5,526 bases of DNA from Bacteroidetes bacterium UBA6491. Its GTDB lineage: Bacteria > Bacteroidota > Bacteroidia > NS11-12g > UBA9320. The notes under the pieces were generated by a model, which made no database searches, was not told where the DNA came from, and saw nothing but the letters and a program-made list of their open reading frames with translations. The stretch spans positions 1-5,526 of the forward strand of contig DJML01000090.1 in NCBI GenBank assembly GCA_002436505.1. The letters are read 5' to 3'. Positions 1 to 5,526 of this stretch are shown here, piece by piece. Each line of letters opens with the position of its first letter. Within the stretch, counting starts at the first letter, position 1. Both the position numbers and the translations under genes were made by a program.

Positions 1-396
1 TTGTTTGACAGTTCTTTTACAGCCTGGTTTAAAGGTGAAGGAACTTCAATGGTAATTACAAGATTTGGACTTGATCAGAATGTCCTGAATGATACACTCA
101 TCGAAAATTTCATTATCGGGGACCCCGTAGGAATTAAAGATCACATAAAATTGTATGGCGTATCAGTTTATCCTAACCCGGTCAGAGATATTCTCACCAT
201 CGAATTATTGAACAATTTGGAAGGTGCTCAGTACACAGTTGCAATCTACAGTTCTGATGGCGTGGAGATCATGTCCCATTCATTCCGTAATGGCCTTGAA
301 GAGATTAACATGAATGATCTAGCAGAAGGGATGTACTTTTTGCGGATAATTGCTGAAGACGGCCGATCAACTTTTATCCCTGTAGTAAAAAATTAG
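1..396 (+). CDS. T9SS type A sorting-domain protein, C-terminal fragment (5' end outside window)
   Basis: This is the last 131 residues of a larger secreted protein. The frame is open from base 1, and the first codon, TTG, is most likely an internal leucine, so no start is assigned. About the last 75 residues form a typical T9SS type A C-terminal domain: VYPNP at residues 56-60, alternating beta strands, the L-x-E-G-M-Y-F-L-R-I block at 107-115, and a short basic tail ending VVKN before TAG. In Bacteroidota this domain takes a cargo protein that has crossed the inner membrane through the outer-membrane T9SS translocon; it is then usually cleaved and the cargo released or anchored. Residues 1-50 belong to the end of an upstream domain, perhaps beta-rich, that I cannot identify, so the enzymatic or adhesive role is unknown. 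The gene converges on the S8 peptidase gene with one base between stops. I am confident in the sorting domain and have no call for the rest. Confidence 0.9.
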   Translation: MFDSSFTAWFKGEGTSMVITRFGLDQNVLNDTLIENFIIGDPVGIKDHIKLYGVSVYPNPVRDILTIELLNNLEGAQYTVAIYSSDGVEIMSHSFRNGLEEINMNDLAEGMYFLRIIAEDGRSTFIPVVKN

Positions 397-397
397 G

Positions 398-2113
398 TTA
401 CTGCCTTTTTAGTAATTCTTTGACCCTTACTTTTCCCTTCTCCTTTAAGACAATAGCTTTTGCTCCTATGACCCTGGTGTTGTCAAATTGAGACGGAATA
501 TCAACGATGCCATGGCCGTTCTGAAGTATCAATCCGGACACTTTAACTTTATCACGTTTGGTATTGAATAATAGAAATTTGCCGGGAGAATAGAAGACAA
601 CCTTGTATTGTTCTCCGTCGGGAACATATAAAACTGCTTTGTTCTTTGAGGTAACCTTAGAACCCGTTGTGATGTTTTTGAAACCGCTTACCGGCACATT
701 GGACAACATAGCATTTGCAATAATAAAATCTGGCACACCATAACCGTAGGCAGAGTCAGGATTCAGTCTTCTGTCAGCACTGTTGACCACCGCCTCGATG
801 ATGTCTTTTGGCATTGCTCCGGGATTTCCCTGTAAAAGGCAGGCGGCTAGACCACAAACGATCGGACTGGCGTAAGATGTTCCATTCCCGTGTGTGATTT
901 TCCCGGTACTTGATGCCGTACTGACAGCATAACCGGGAGCACAGATGTCAGGTTTTATTCCTAAGAGTGACGGGTGGCCGTAAGAGCTGAAGCTGACATG
1001 TGATCCGTCCAACTGAACTGCCCCAACGGCAAGGACTTCAGGCACATCCGCCGGAGGATTAATATACTTCCATTTCCCTGTCCCTTCATTTCCGGCAGCA
1101 TTGACGATCAACATCCCTTTACTTGCTGCTATCTGGGCACCTAAGCTAATCCATGTATTCCCTCCCAGGTCTTTCCATGAATGATTCATGGACCTATCGT
1201 CGAAATATGTGTAACCTAAGGATGAATTGATAAGATCTACTCCAAGGCTGTCAGCTACCTCAGCTGCTCTGATCCAGTGAATTTCTTCATAAAGGTACTC
1301 GTGTTGTGAACTTTCAGTTCTGAACAAATAAAACATTGCGTCAGGAGCCGACCCGATCATTGAATTCTCTTTGCTAGCGGCAATACAACTCAGCACATGT
1401 GCTCCGTGACTGTCATCGTCATAAACATTTTGTTCCGAGGATACAAAATCCCACGTTTTTATCACCTGCTCCCCAATATTTTTAAATATCGGGTTCTTGT
1501 CCACTCCATAAAAACCGGCATCAAATACAGCTATTGATATCCCTTTTCCGGTATACCCGTTCTTATGAAGTTCGATGCCATTCAGCATATTTATCTGATC
1601 GTAGCTATTGGCATATGCCGTTTTAAGATCTTCCTGCAGCTGAATGTTGTTTCCTGTATGGTATTCCGAATTCTCTTCGGATCGTACTGCACTGTTTTCG
1701 CTTTTCTTTGTGCTGACATTCTGTTTTCCCAGGTAATAAACTTTGTCAACATAAAATAACATCAGGCAACTTCTTGCTTTATCATGATCATCGGTACTTA
1801 CTACGATGCCGTTCAACCATCGGGTGGGATAAAGTATCTTTAGTCCTTTTGTCCGTATGCTTTCGATGTAAGATTTTGAAACCGGGTAATCAAAGGAATC
1901 AATCAAGATATTAAATTTCGCTCTTCTGTCCAGTGCCTTAGGGGTCAGGTACGTTTCTGGCCTGTCCTTTCGTACATAGTTCAGACTCTTATCCTTTAAT
2001 TTAATTAGGTACAGGTACTCAACCTTTTTATCTCCCCCCTCTGCTTTAAGAACATTGGATGAAAAAACTAAAACAATGGTTAATACAAGTAGTTTGAAGA
2101 ATATCTTTTTCAT
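398..2113 (-). CDS. S8 family (subtilisin-like) serine peptidase, Bacteroidota type, without recognisable T9SS tail
   Basis: A 571-residue exported subtilase that should hydrolyse peptide bonds by an Asp-His-Ser triad. A signal peptide is clear: MKK, a hydrophobic stretch at about residues 5-20, and likely cleavage near VLKA-EG at 24. Residues 30-130 look like the propeptide seen in Bacteroidota S8 enzymes (YLIKLKDK, TPKALDRR, TRWLNGIVV). The catalytic domain spans about 175-470, with Asp198 in AVFDAGF, His236 in DDSHGAHV, oxyanion Asn342 in NAAGNEG and Ser413 in GTSYASP. All key residues are present; the usual HGT after the histidine is HGA here. Its closest relatives by motif are the Bacteroidota S8 group with AVFDxGF and SLGYTYFDD. 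The last 100 residues are probably beta-rich and end in a basic stretch, but have no YPNP, so export by T9SS is not supported and a periplasmic or other envelope site is possible. Substrate unknown. It starts 81 bases after the lipoprotein gene on the same strand. Confidence 0.95.
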   Translation of the reverse strand: MKKIFFKLLVLTIVLVFSSNVLKAEGGDKKVEYLYLIKLKDKSLNYVRKDRPETYLTPKALDRRAKFNILIDSFDYPVSKSYIESIRTKGLKILYPTRWLNGIVVSTDDHDKARSCLMLFYVDKVYYLGKQNVSTKKSENSAVRSEENSEYHTGNNIQLQEDLKTAYANSYDQINMLNGIELHKNGYTGKGISIAVFDAGFYGVDKNPIFKNIGEQVIKTWDFVSSEQNVYDDDSHGAHVLSCIAASKENSMIGSAPDAMFYLFRTESSQHEYLYEEIHWIRAAEVADSLGVDLINSSLGYTYFDDRSMNHSWKDLGGNTWISLGAQIAASKGMLIVNAAGNEGTGKWKYINPPADVPEVLAVGAVQLDGSHVSFSSYGHPSLLGIKPDICAPGYAVSTASSTGKITHGNGTSYASPIVCGLAACLLQGNPGAMPKDIIEAVVNSADRRLNPDSAYGYGVPDFIIANAMLSNVPVSGFKNITTGSKVTSKNKAVLYVPDGEQYKVVFYSPGKFLLFNTKRDKVKVSGLILQNGHGIVDIPSQFDNTRVIGAKAIVLKEKGKVRVKELLKRQ

Positions 2114-2123
2114 TTAGTCAGCA

Positions 2124-2131
2124 CAAATTTA
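2124..2131 (-). promoter_or_regulatory. Candidate -7 box for the S8 peptidase gene
   Basis: On the minus strand this reads TAAATTTG, a perfect match to TAnnTTTG, ending 10 bases before the peptidase ATG inside the 81-base gap after the lipoprotein gene. I find no TTG at 17-23 bases upstream, so it could be weak or chance. If real, the peptidase can be transcribed independently of the lipoprotein gene. Confidence 0.35.
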
Positions 2132-2194
2132 CAAAAAGAACGCTGAAGTCCCTTTTACAGTACAGCTCTGCTGGTATGATGGACAAGGTTTAGT

Positions 2195-2881
2195 TCACTG
2201 TGTATATTCCAAAAGTGTATATAGAACCACTGAACCCTGTTCAAACTGTCCGGAAGAACTTTTCTTTTCAATATTAATATCGTTGTACCTTACCAGTCCT
2301 ATTTCTCTTGCATAAGTTGAAGTACGCCTAAAGGTTTCAATAAAATTGAAATACTCTTTTTCCAAAACCAGTGCAGTTTTGACCGTTGTGGTATCAAGAA
2401 TTATCTTTTCCTCGTCAATATTCTGGTATTTGAATTTTTCCTGTGGCTGTGTACTCATGAAATTGCCGTCCCACCTTTGGTAATCCCTCACAGGGAACAC
2501 AAGTTTCATTGTACGGATGTCCTGATCGATAACTTCTACCTGCCGGCTGGTTTTTACAATGGAAAATTGTCTGTCAGCCATCCAACCGCTTCCGGTATCA
2601 CGTTCTCTTAAAAGAATGTAAGATCTCCTGCCGGAAAGATCATAGGAGGTATCGAATACAGTGTTTCTTACTTTGAATGCAAACTCCCTTGAAGTCTGTG
2701 TGAAACCATCATAAAAGGTGGAATCCACCTGGTAGGTCCATGAATATCCCATTTCTATTGGGAAGTACTCAAGATCAAGATTTACCACTAGCGTTTGAGG
2801 ATCTTCATCCTTGCAAGATTGCATGATGAAGGCAAAAGAAACGATCAGCAGTAGCATTATGGCACTCAGCCTGTATTTCAT
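2195..2881 (-). CDS. Lipoprotein of unknown function, predicted surface-exposed
   Basis: A 228-residue protein with a lipoprotein signal peptide: MKYR, a hydrophobic core at about 6-20, and a lipobox ending MQSC, so Cys23 should be lipidated. The residues after it are K-D-E-D, which fits the K-(D/E)2 lipoprotein export signal described for Capnocytophaga surface lipoproteins; surface display is therefore inferred. The mature part has no internal membrane segment and is rich in alternating polar and hydrophobic residues, suggesting beta structure. Two patterns recur in many secreted proteins of unknown function: YFPIEMGYSWTY at 39-50 and YAREIGLVRY at 190-199. I see no catalytic motif and propose no activity. 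It lies upstream of the S8 peptidase on the same strand, so an envelope partnership is possible but unproven. A -7-like box lies 16 bases before the ATG, and the gene diverges from folD across 127 bases. An AGGA only two bases before ATG is too close to be a convincing ribosome site. Confidence 0.85.
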   Translation of the reverse strand: MKYRLSAIMLLLIVSFAFIMQSCKDEDPQTLVVNLDLEYFPIEMGYSWTYQVDSTFYDGFTQTSREFAFKVRNTVFDTSYDLSGRRSYILLRERDTGSGWMADRQFSIVKTSRQVEVIDQDIRTMKLVFPVRDYQRWDGNFMSTQPQEKFKYQNIDEEKIILDTTTVKTALVLEKEYFNFIETFRRTSTYAREIGLVRYNDINIEKKSSSGQFEQGSVVLYTLLEYTQ

Positions 2882-2897
2882 TATCCTGGTTTTACTT

Positions 2898-2905
2898 CAA
2901 AAATA
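2898..2905 (-). promoter_or_regulatory. Candidate -7 box for the lipoprotein gene
   Basis: Read on the minus strand this is TATTTTTG, a perfect match to TAnnTTTG, ending 16 bases before the lipoprotein ATG. The -33 half is weak: the nearest TTTG (complement of 2918-2921) is only 12 bases away, closer than the usual 17-23. The box has the same sequence as the folD -7 box, facing the other way. Confidence 0.45.
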
Positions 2906-2937
2906 TCATTTTCGAATCAAAGAGAATTTAAAGTTAG

Positions 2938-2953
2938 TAACGTCATCACGTTA
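2938..2953. repeat. Perfect 6-bp inverted repeat, possible operator
   Basis: TAACGT and ACGTTA are perfect reverse complements separated by CATC, giving the dyad TAACGTcatcACGTTA. It lies between the two divergent candidate promoters, 8 bases upstream of the folD -33 element. Being upstream of both predicted start sites, it would act as DNA rather than RNA. No known regulator is recognised. Confidence 0.4.
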
Positions 2954-2955
2954 AA

Positions 2956-2977
2956 TGGCTATTGTCTTTGTTAGCCA
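2956..2977. repeat. Second inverted repeat spanning the folD -33 region
   Basis: TGGCTA at 2956-2961 and TAGCCA at 2972-2977 are perfect reverse complements around a 10-base spacer that contains the candidate -33 TTG. It starts two bases after the first dyad, so 2938-2977 is almost entirely dyad sequence. A protein bound here would compete with polymerase at folD. This is inference from symmetry; a 6-bp dyad can arise by chance. Confidence 0.35.
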
Positions 2978-2992
2978 CGGATGGTATTTTTG
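2962..2992 (+). promoter_or_regulatory. Candidate Bacteroidota promoter for folD
   Basis: A perfect match to the Bacteroidota -7 consensus TAnnTTTG is seen as TATTTTTG at 2985-2992. A TTG at 2962-2964 lies 20 bases upstream, within the usual -33 spacing. The box ends 16 bases before the folD ATG, so the transcript leader should be only about 8-12 bases. Inferred from motif and position only. Confidence 0.6.
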
Positions 2993-3008
2993 CACTTAAA
3001 TACATCTC

Positions 3009-3893
3009 ATGGATCTGAACGGAAAAGAACTATCGAATATTATTCAGGAAGAAATTGCGGAAGAGGTTAAAACCATTGTTGCACAAGGCAAAAGACCTCC
3101 ACATCTGGCAGCAATTCTTGTCGGTGAAGACGGCGCCAGCAGAACATACGTTAAAAATAAGGAGAATGCGTGTGCTAAGGTTGGTTTTGAGTCATCAATA
3201 AAGAGATTTGATGCATCAATTTCTGAAGAAGAATTGCTGAATGAAATTCGTTCGATCAATGAAAATCCTGGCATTGACGGATTGATCGTGCAACTTCCCC
3301 TGCCAGGCCATATTTCTGAAAGCAAGGTCACGCATACCATCTCACCTGAAAAAGATGTCGATGGTTTTCACGATGTTAACATTGGAAAACTGACCAAAGG
3401 GGAGGACACCTACATCTCTGCGACTCCATTTGGGATTTTGCAGTTGCTTGAGCGTAATGGAATTGAAACACAGGGTAAACACTGTGTCGTGCTGGGAAGA
3501 AGCAATATCGTTGGCAGACCAATGAGCATCCTGATGTCGAGAAATGGAAATCCGGGCAACGCAACGGTCACCCTTTGCCACAGCAGAACCAAAGACCTAA
3601 AGGATTTCTGCCTTAGCGCGGATATTCTGATCGTGGCTTTAGGAAGACCCGATTTCGTAACTGCAGACATGGTTAAAAAGGGCGCAGTGGTGATCGATGT
3701 TGGTATTACCCGCGTTGACGCTGATAATCCAAAAGGATATGTACTCAAGGGTGATGTGCATTATGAAGGGGTTAAAGAGGTCGCCTCTTATATTACACCT
3801 GTTCCAGGTGGTGTTGGACCAATGACCATCATCGGCCTACTTCAGAACACTCTTAAGGCATATAATCAAAATAACCTCCAGTCGGAGCAATAG
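3009..3893 (+). CDS. folD: Bifunctional methylenetetrahydrofolate dehydrogenase / methenyltetrahydrofolate cyclohydrolase
   Basis: A 294-residue cytosolic enzyme of full family length. It oxidises 5,10-methylene-THF to 5,10-methenyl-THF with NADP+ (or NAD+) and hydrolyses this to 10-formyl-THF, which feeds purine and formyl-Met-tRNA synthesis. The N-terminal catalytic domain carries Tyr47 and Lys51 (YVKNK, equivalent to the catalytic Tyr-x3-Lys), the signature GLIVQLPLPG at 91-100 and KDVDGF at 115-120 with the conserved Asp118. The Rossmann cofactor domain carries GRSNIVGRPM at 163-172. The second signature, PGGVGPMT, is at 266-273. The start is supported by the MDLNGKELS opening, which matches the usual IDGKxLA beginning, and by a -7 box 16 bases upstream. 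There is no Shine-Dalgarno sequence, which is common in Bacteroidota. It leads the folD-queE-ychF run and diverges from the lipoprotein gene. Nothing in it looks broken. Confidence 0.98.
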   Translation: MDLNGKELSNIIQEEIAEEVKTIVAQGKRPPHLAAILVGEDGASRTYVKNKENACAKVGFESSIKRFDASISEEELLNEIRSINENPGIDGLIVQLPLPGHISESKVTHTISPEKDVDGFHDVNIGKLTKGEDTYISATPFGILQLLERNGIETQGKHCVVLGRSNIVGRPMSILMSRNGNPGNATVTLCHSRTKDLKDFCLSADILIVALGRPDFVTADMVKKGAVVIDVGITRVDADNPKGYVLKGDVHYEGVKEVASYITPVPGGVGPMTIIGLLQNTLKAYNQNNLQSEQ

Positions 3894-3900
3894 ATATTTG
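3893..3900 (+). promoter_or_regulatory. Weak candidate -7 box for queE
   Basis: GATATTTG matches TAnnTTTG at five of the six fixed positions (G for the first T). It overlaps the last base of the folD stop codon and ends 15 bases before the queE ATG. No -33 TTG is present at standard spacing. Its position, not its sequence alone, makes it worth recording; queE may simply be read through from folD. Confidence 0.25.
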
Positions 3901-3915
3901 CAATAAACCTGCATC

Positions 3916-4515
3916 ATGAATAAACTCCCTGTAATGGAAATGTTCGGGACCATCCAGGGGGAAGGTCATTACAGTGGGCAGGCTGCATTTTTCATCCGGC
4001 TTGCCGGATGTGACGTTGGCTGTGTATGGTGTGATGTCCAGGACAGTTGGGATGCTGCACTTCACCCTGAATTATCTGTGCAGGAAATAGTGGACAAAGC
4101 TGCTGATTTTAAGTCAGAGATCGTTGTGATCACCGGAGGTGAACCTGCAATGTACGATCTTACTGATCTGTGCGATGCCCTGCATTCCGCAGGAAAAAGA
4201 ATCCATATTGAAACCAGTGGAGCCCATCCGCTGCGCGGCAAATTTGACTGGATCACCCTTTCCCCTAAGAAATTCAAGTTTCCTGTCGAGGGGGTTCATA
4301 GCGAAGCAGATGAGTTAAAGATCATCATTTTCAATCGGTCGGATTTTCAGTGGGCAAAGGAACATGCGGCCAAAGTTTCCTTTGAATGTAAACTGTACCT
4401 TCAACCCGAGTGGGACAAGCGTGAGCAAATGATCCCTGAAATTGTTTCCTTCGTTATTGATCACCCGAACTGGATCATTTCATTACAGGATCATAAATAC
4501 ATGAACATACCGTAG
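3916..4515 (+). CDS. queE: 7-carboxy-7-deazaguanine synthase (radical SAM, queuosine/7-deazapurine pathway)
   Basis: A 199-residue cytosolic radical SAM enzyme that converts 6-carboxy-5,6,7,8-tetrahydropterin to 7-carboxy-7-deazaguanine, on the way to preQ0 and queuosine in tRNA. Evidence in order: the QueE opening MFGTIQGEGHYSG at 9-21; the iron-sulfur motif C-x3-C-x2-C at Cys32, Cys36 and Cys39; the SAM-binding TGGEP at 73-77; HIETSG at 97-102; LSPK at 115-118; DELK at 132-135; LQPEW at 162-166; and a C-terminal SLQDHKYMNIP, where many family members have QTHK in place of QDHK. Length fits the short QueE form. It starts 22 bases after folD, so co-transcription is likely, although a 7/8 match to the -7 box overlaps the folD stop. 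No preQ1 riboswitch fits in the gap. The partner enzymes QueD and QueC are not in this window. I see no sign that it is a different radical SAM enzyme. Confidence 0.96.
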   Translation: MNKLPVMEMFGTIQGEGHYSGQAAFFIRLAGCDVGCVWCDVQDSWDAALHPELSVQEIVDKAADFKSEIVVITGGEPAMYDLTDLCDALHSAGKRIHIETSGAHPLRGKFDWITLSPKKFKFPVEGVHSEADELKIIIFNRSDFQWAKEHAAKVSFECKLYLQPEWDKREQMIPEIVSFVIDHPNWIISLQDHKYMNIP

Positions 4516-4547
4516 TTCTTGTTTGTGATAATACGACAAGAAACAAG
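4516..4547 (+). other. Two mutually exclusive hairpins in the queE-ychF gap
   Basis: Directly after the queE stop, TTCTTGT (4516-4522) pairs perfectly with ACAAGAA (4536-4542). The overlapping CTTGTTT (4518-4524) pairs perfectly with AAACAAG (4541-4547). Both stems are 7 bp and share bases, so only one can form at a time. They are AT-rich and have no following T run, so they are poor intrinsic terminators; they could stabilise the queE mRNA end or be a regulatory dyad at the ychF promoter. Confidence 0.35.
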
Positions 4548-4555
4548 TAAACTTG
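4522..4555 (+). promoter_or_regulatory. Candidate promoter for ychF
   Basis: A -33-like TTTG at 4522-4525 is followed after 22 bases by TAAACTTG at 4548-4555, which has one mismatch to TAnnTTTG. The box ends 16 bases before the ychF ATG, the same spacing as at folD. The -33 element lies within the inverted repeats described for this gap. Confidence 0.4.
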
Positions 4556-4571
4556 CGCCAAATTTTATTGA

Positions 4572-5526
4572 ATGGCATTGCAATGTGGTATAGTAGGATT
4601 ACCGAACGTAGGTAAGTCAACTCTTTTCAACTGTTTATCTAACGCAAAAGCGCAAAGTGCGAATTTCCCGTTTTGTACTATAGAACCTAACGTCGGGACG
4701 ATCAATGTACCGGATGAAAGGCTGAACAAGCTGGCAGAACTGGTAAATCCGCAGCGTGTTGTGCCCACCACCATCGAGATCGTGGATATTGCGGGCCTGG
4801 TAAAAGGGGCAAGCAAAGGTGAAGGGCTTGGAAACCAGTTCCTTGCAAATATCAGAAACACGAACGCCATTATTCATGTGGTACGATGTTTTGATGACCC
4901 AAATGTCGTTCATGTGGACGGGTCAGTAGATCCAGTTAGGGACAAGGAGATCATTGATACCGAACTTCAGCTCAAAGACCTTGAAACTGTAGAGACAAGA
5001 ATTCAGAAATACAAGAAGATAGCGGTTTCCGGCGATAAGGACGCAAAAAGATTATACGATATACTTGAGGTATACCAGAAAACGCTCCTTGAAGGTAAAT
5101 CAGCGCGTACGGCACCACTTGAGCCTGAACAAAGGGCATTCGCTGACGACCTGCACCTGCTCACTGAAAAACCGGTCATGTATGTTTGCAACGTCGATGA
5201 AGCCAGTGTGGTCAACGGCAATGAACATACTAAAAGGTTCATCGATTCTGTGAAGGACGAAAATGCCGAGATCCTTCTGATCAGTGCTGCTATTGAGTCT
5301 GAGATCGCCACAATGGAATCAGAAGATCAACTCATGTTCCTGGAAGAGATGGGGCTTTCAGAAAGCGGAGTTACCCGTTTGATAAAGAGTGCATATTCTC
5401 TTTTAAATTATATCACATATTTTACCGCAGGTGTTAAAGAAGTGCGGGCGTGGACCATTACCAAAGGAACCAAGGCCCCTCAGGCAGCGGCAGTTATTCA
5501 TTCAGATTTTGAAAAGGGATTTATCC
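4572..5526 (+). CDS. ychF: Ribosome-associated ATPase YchF/OLA1 family (3' end outside window)
   Basis: The frame runs from ATG at 4572 to the window edge without a stop: 318 codons of a family normally about 363-366 residues long, so roughly the last 45 are missing. YchF is an Obg-related, ATP-preferring P-loop protein that binds ribosomes and affects stress responses and translation. The start MALQCGIVGLP is the family N-terminus. Seen in order: P-loop GLPNVGKST at 9-17; the switch I region NFPFCTIEPNVG at 31-42; G3 DIAGLVKGASKGEG at 72-85; VVRCF at 103-107; His114, the position of the histidine reported as catalytic in E. coli YchF; NVDE at 207-210, the family's altered G4 motif in place of NKxD, which fits ATP preference; and the start of the C-terminal TGS domain with YFTAGVKEVRAWTI at 283-296. 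A helical insertion at about 125-195 matches the family coiled coil. It lies 56 bases after queE and has its own candidate promoter. Confidence 0.98.
   Translation, partial: MALQCGIVGLPNVGKSTLFNCLSNAKAQSANFPFCTIEPNVGTINVPDERLNKLAELVNPQRVVPTTIEIVDIAGLVKGASKGEGLGNQFLANIRNTNAIIHVVRCFDDPNVVHVDGSVDPVRDKEIIDTELQLKDLETVETRIQKYKKIAVSGDKDAKRLYDILEVYQKTLLEGKSARTAPLEPEQRAFADDLHLLTEKPVMYVCNVDEASVVNGNEHTKRFIDSVKDENAEILLISAAIESEIATMESEDQLMFLEEMGLSESGVTRLIKSAYSLLNYITYFTAGVKEVRAWTITKGTKAPQAAAVIHSDFEKGFI

Noticed and set aside
1..3. TTG at the first base as a start codon giving a complete 131-residue protein
   Set aside because: The frame is open to the window edge, there is no signal peptide, and T9SS sorting domains sit at the end of much larger exported proteins; this is a cut gene.
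386..417. Intrinsic terminator for the peptidase gene (TTACT/AGTAA stem at 398-415, T-rich on the minus strand beyond it)
   Set aside because: The stem is only 5 bp and mostly A-T with an 8-base loop; the T run starts several bases after the stem. Too weak to annotate.
1565..1759. A 64-codon plus-strand open frame inside the peptidase gene
   Set aside because: It lies wholly antisense to the well-supported S8 gene, resembles no family I recognise and has no convincing start signal.
2161..2176. Hairpin TACAGC/GCTGGTA in the lipoprotein-peptidase gap as a terminator
   Set aside because: The stem needs a bulge and no T run follows on the minus strand; short stems like this arise by chance.
3044..3748. 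Several minus-strand open frames of 62-112 codons opposite folD
   Set aside because: They overlap one another and lie opposite conserved FolD motifs; their composition is that of a reverse-strand shadow.
3894..3915. preQ1 riboswitch before queE
   Set aside because: The gap is only 22 bases, without room for the aptamer, and no aptamer-like pairing is visible.
3853..4299. Minus-strand open frames opposite the folD end and queE
   Set aside because: They are antisense to conserved QueE sequence, including the cysteine cluster, and have no recognisable domain.
4565..5311. Minus- and plus-strand open frames of 62-102 codons overlapping ychF
   Set aside because: The ychF frame is continuous and matches its family throughout, so these are shadows.
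1..5526. Mobile element, CRISPR array, phage or defence system
   Set aside because: No transposase, integrase, direct-repeat array, terminal inverted repeats or defence-gene motifs are visible; the recognised genes are housekeeping or envelope genes.

Overview
The window looks like an ordinary chromosomal segment from a member of the phylum Bacteroidota. Three things point there: a C-terminal type IX secretion (T9SS) type A sorting domain with a YPNP motif at the left edge, a lipoprotein whose mature N-terminus begins C-K-D-E-D, and -7 boxes of the Bacteroidota form TAnnTTTG upstream of several genes, which also lack good Shine-Dalgarno sequences. I cannot place it below phylum with confidence. 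I see no mobile element, CRISPR array, tRNA or rRNA, and no gene-free stretch longer than 127 bases.

Layout. Bases 1-396 (+) are the 3' end of a secreted T9SS cargo protein whose start lies outside the window. It converges, with one base between the stop codons, on a subtilisin-like S8 serine peptidase (398-2113, -). Upstream of the peptidase on the same strand, 81 bases away, is a lipoprotein of unknown function (2195-2881, -). A 127-base divergent intergenic region (2882-3008) separates it from a rightward run of three housekeeping genes: folD (3009-3893), queE (3916-4515) and ychF (4572 to beyond the right edge). The intergenic region carries candidate promoters facing both ways and two adjacent inverted repeats.

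How the genes work together. The left half is about the cell envelope and outside of the cell: a T9SS-exported protein, a peptidase with a signal peptide but no recognisable T9SS tail, and a lipoprotein predicted to be displayed on the cell surface. The lipoprotein and peptidase may be expressed together, but the peptidase also has its own -7-like box. The right half is cytosolic metabolism and translation: FolD makes 10-formyl-tetrahydrofolate, QueE makes the 7-deazaguanine core used for queuosine in tRNA, and YchF is a ribosome-associated ATPase. Gaps of 22 and 56 bases allow co-transcription, yet each of these genes also has a -7-like box 15-16 bases before its ATG.

I found no previously undescribed system here. 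The most interesting points are the regulatory architecture (regularly placed -7 boxes, paired inverted repeats, alternative hairpins before ychF), the surface-export signature of the unknown lipoprotein, and the missing T9SS tail on the S8 peptidase.
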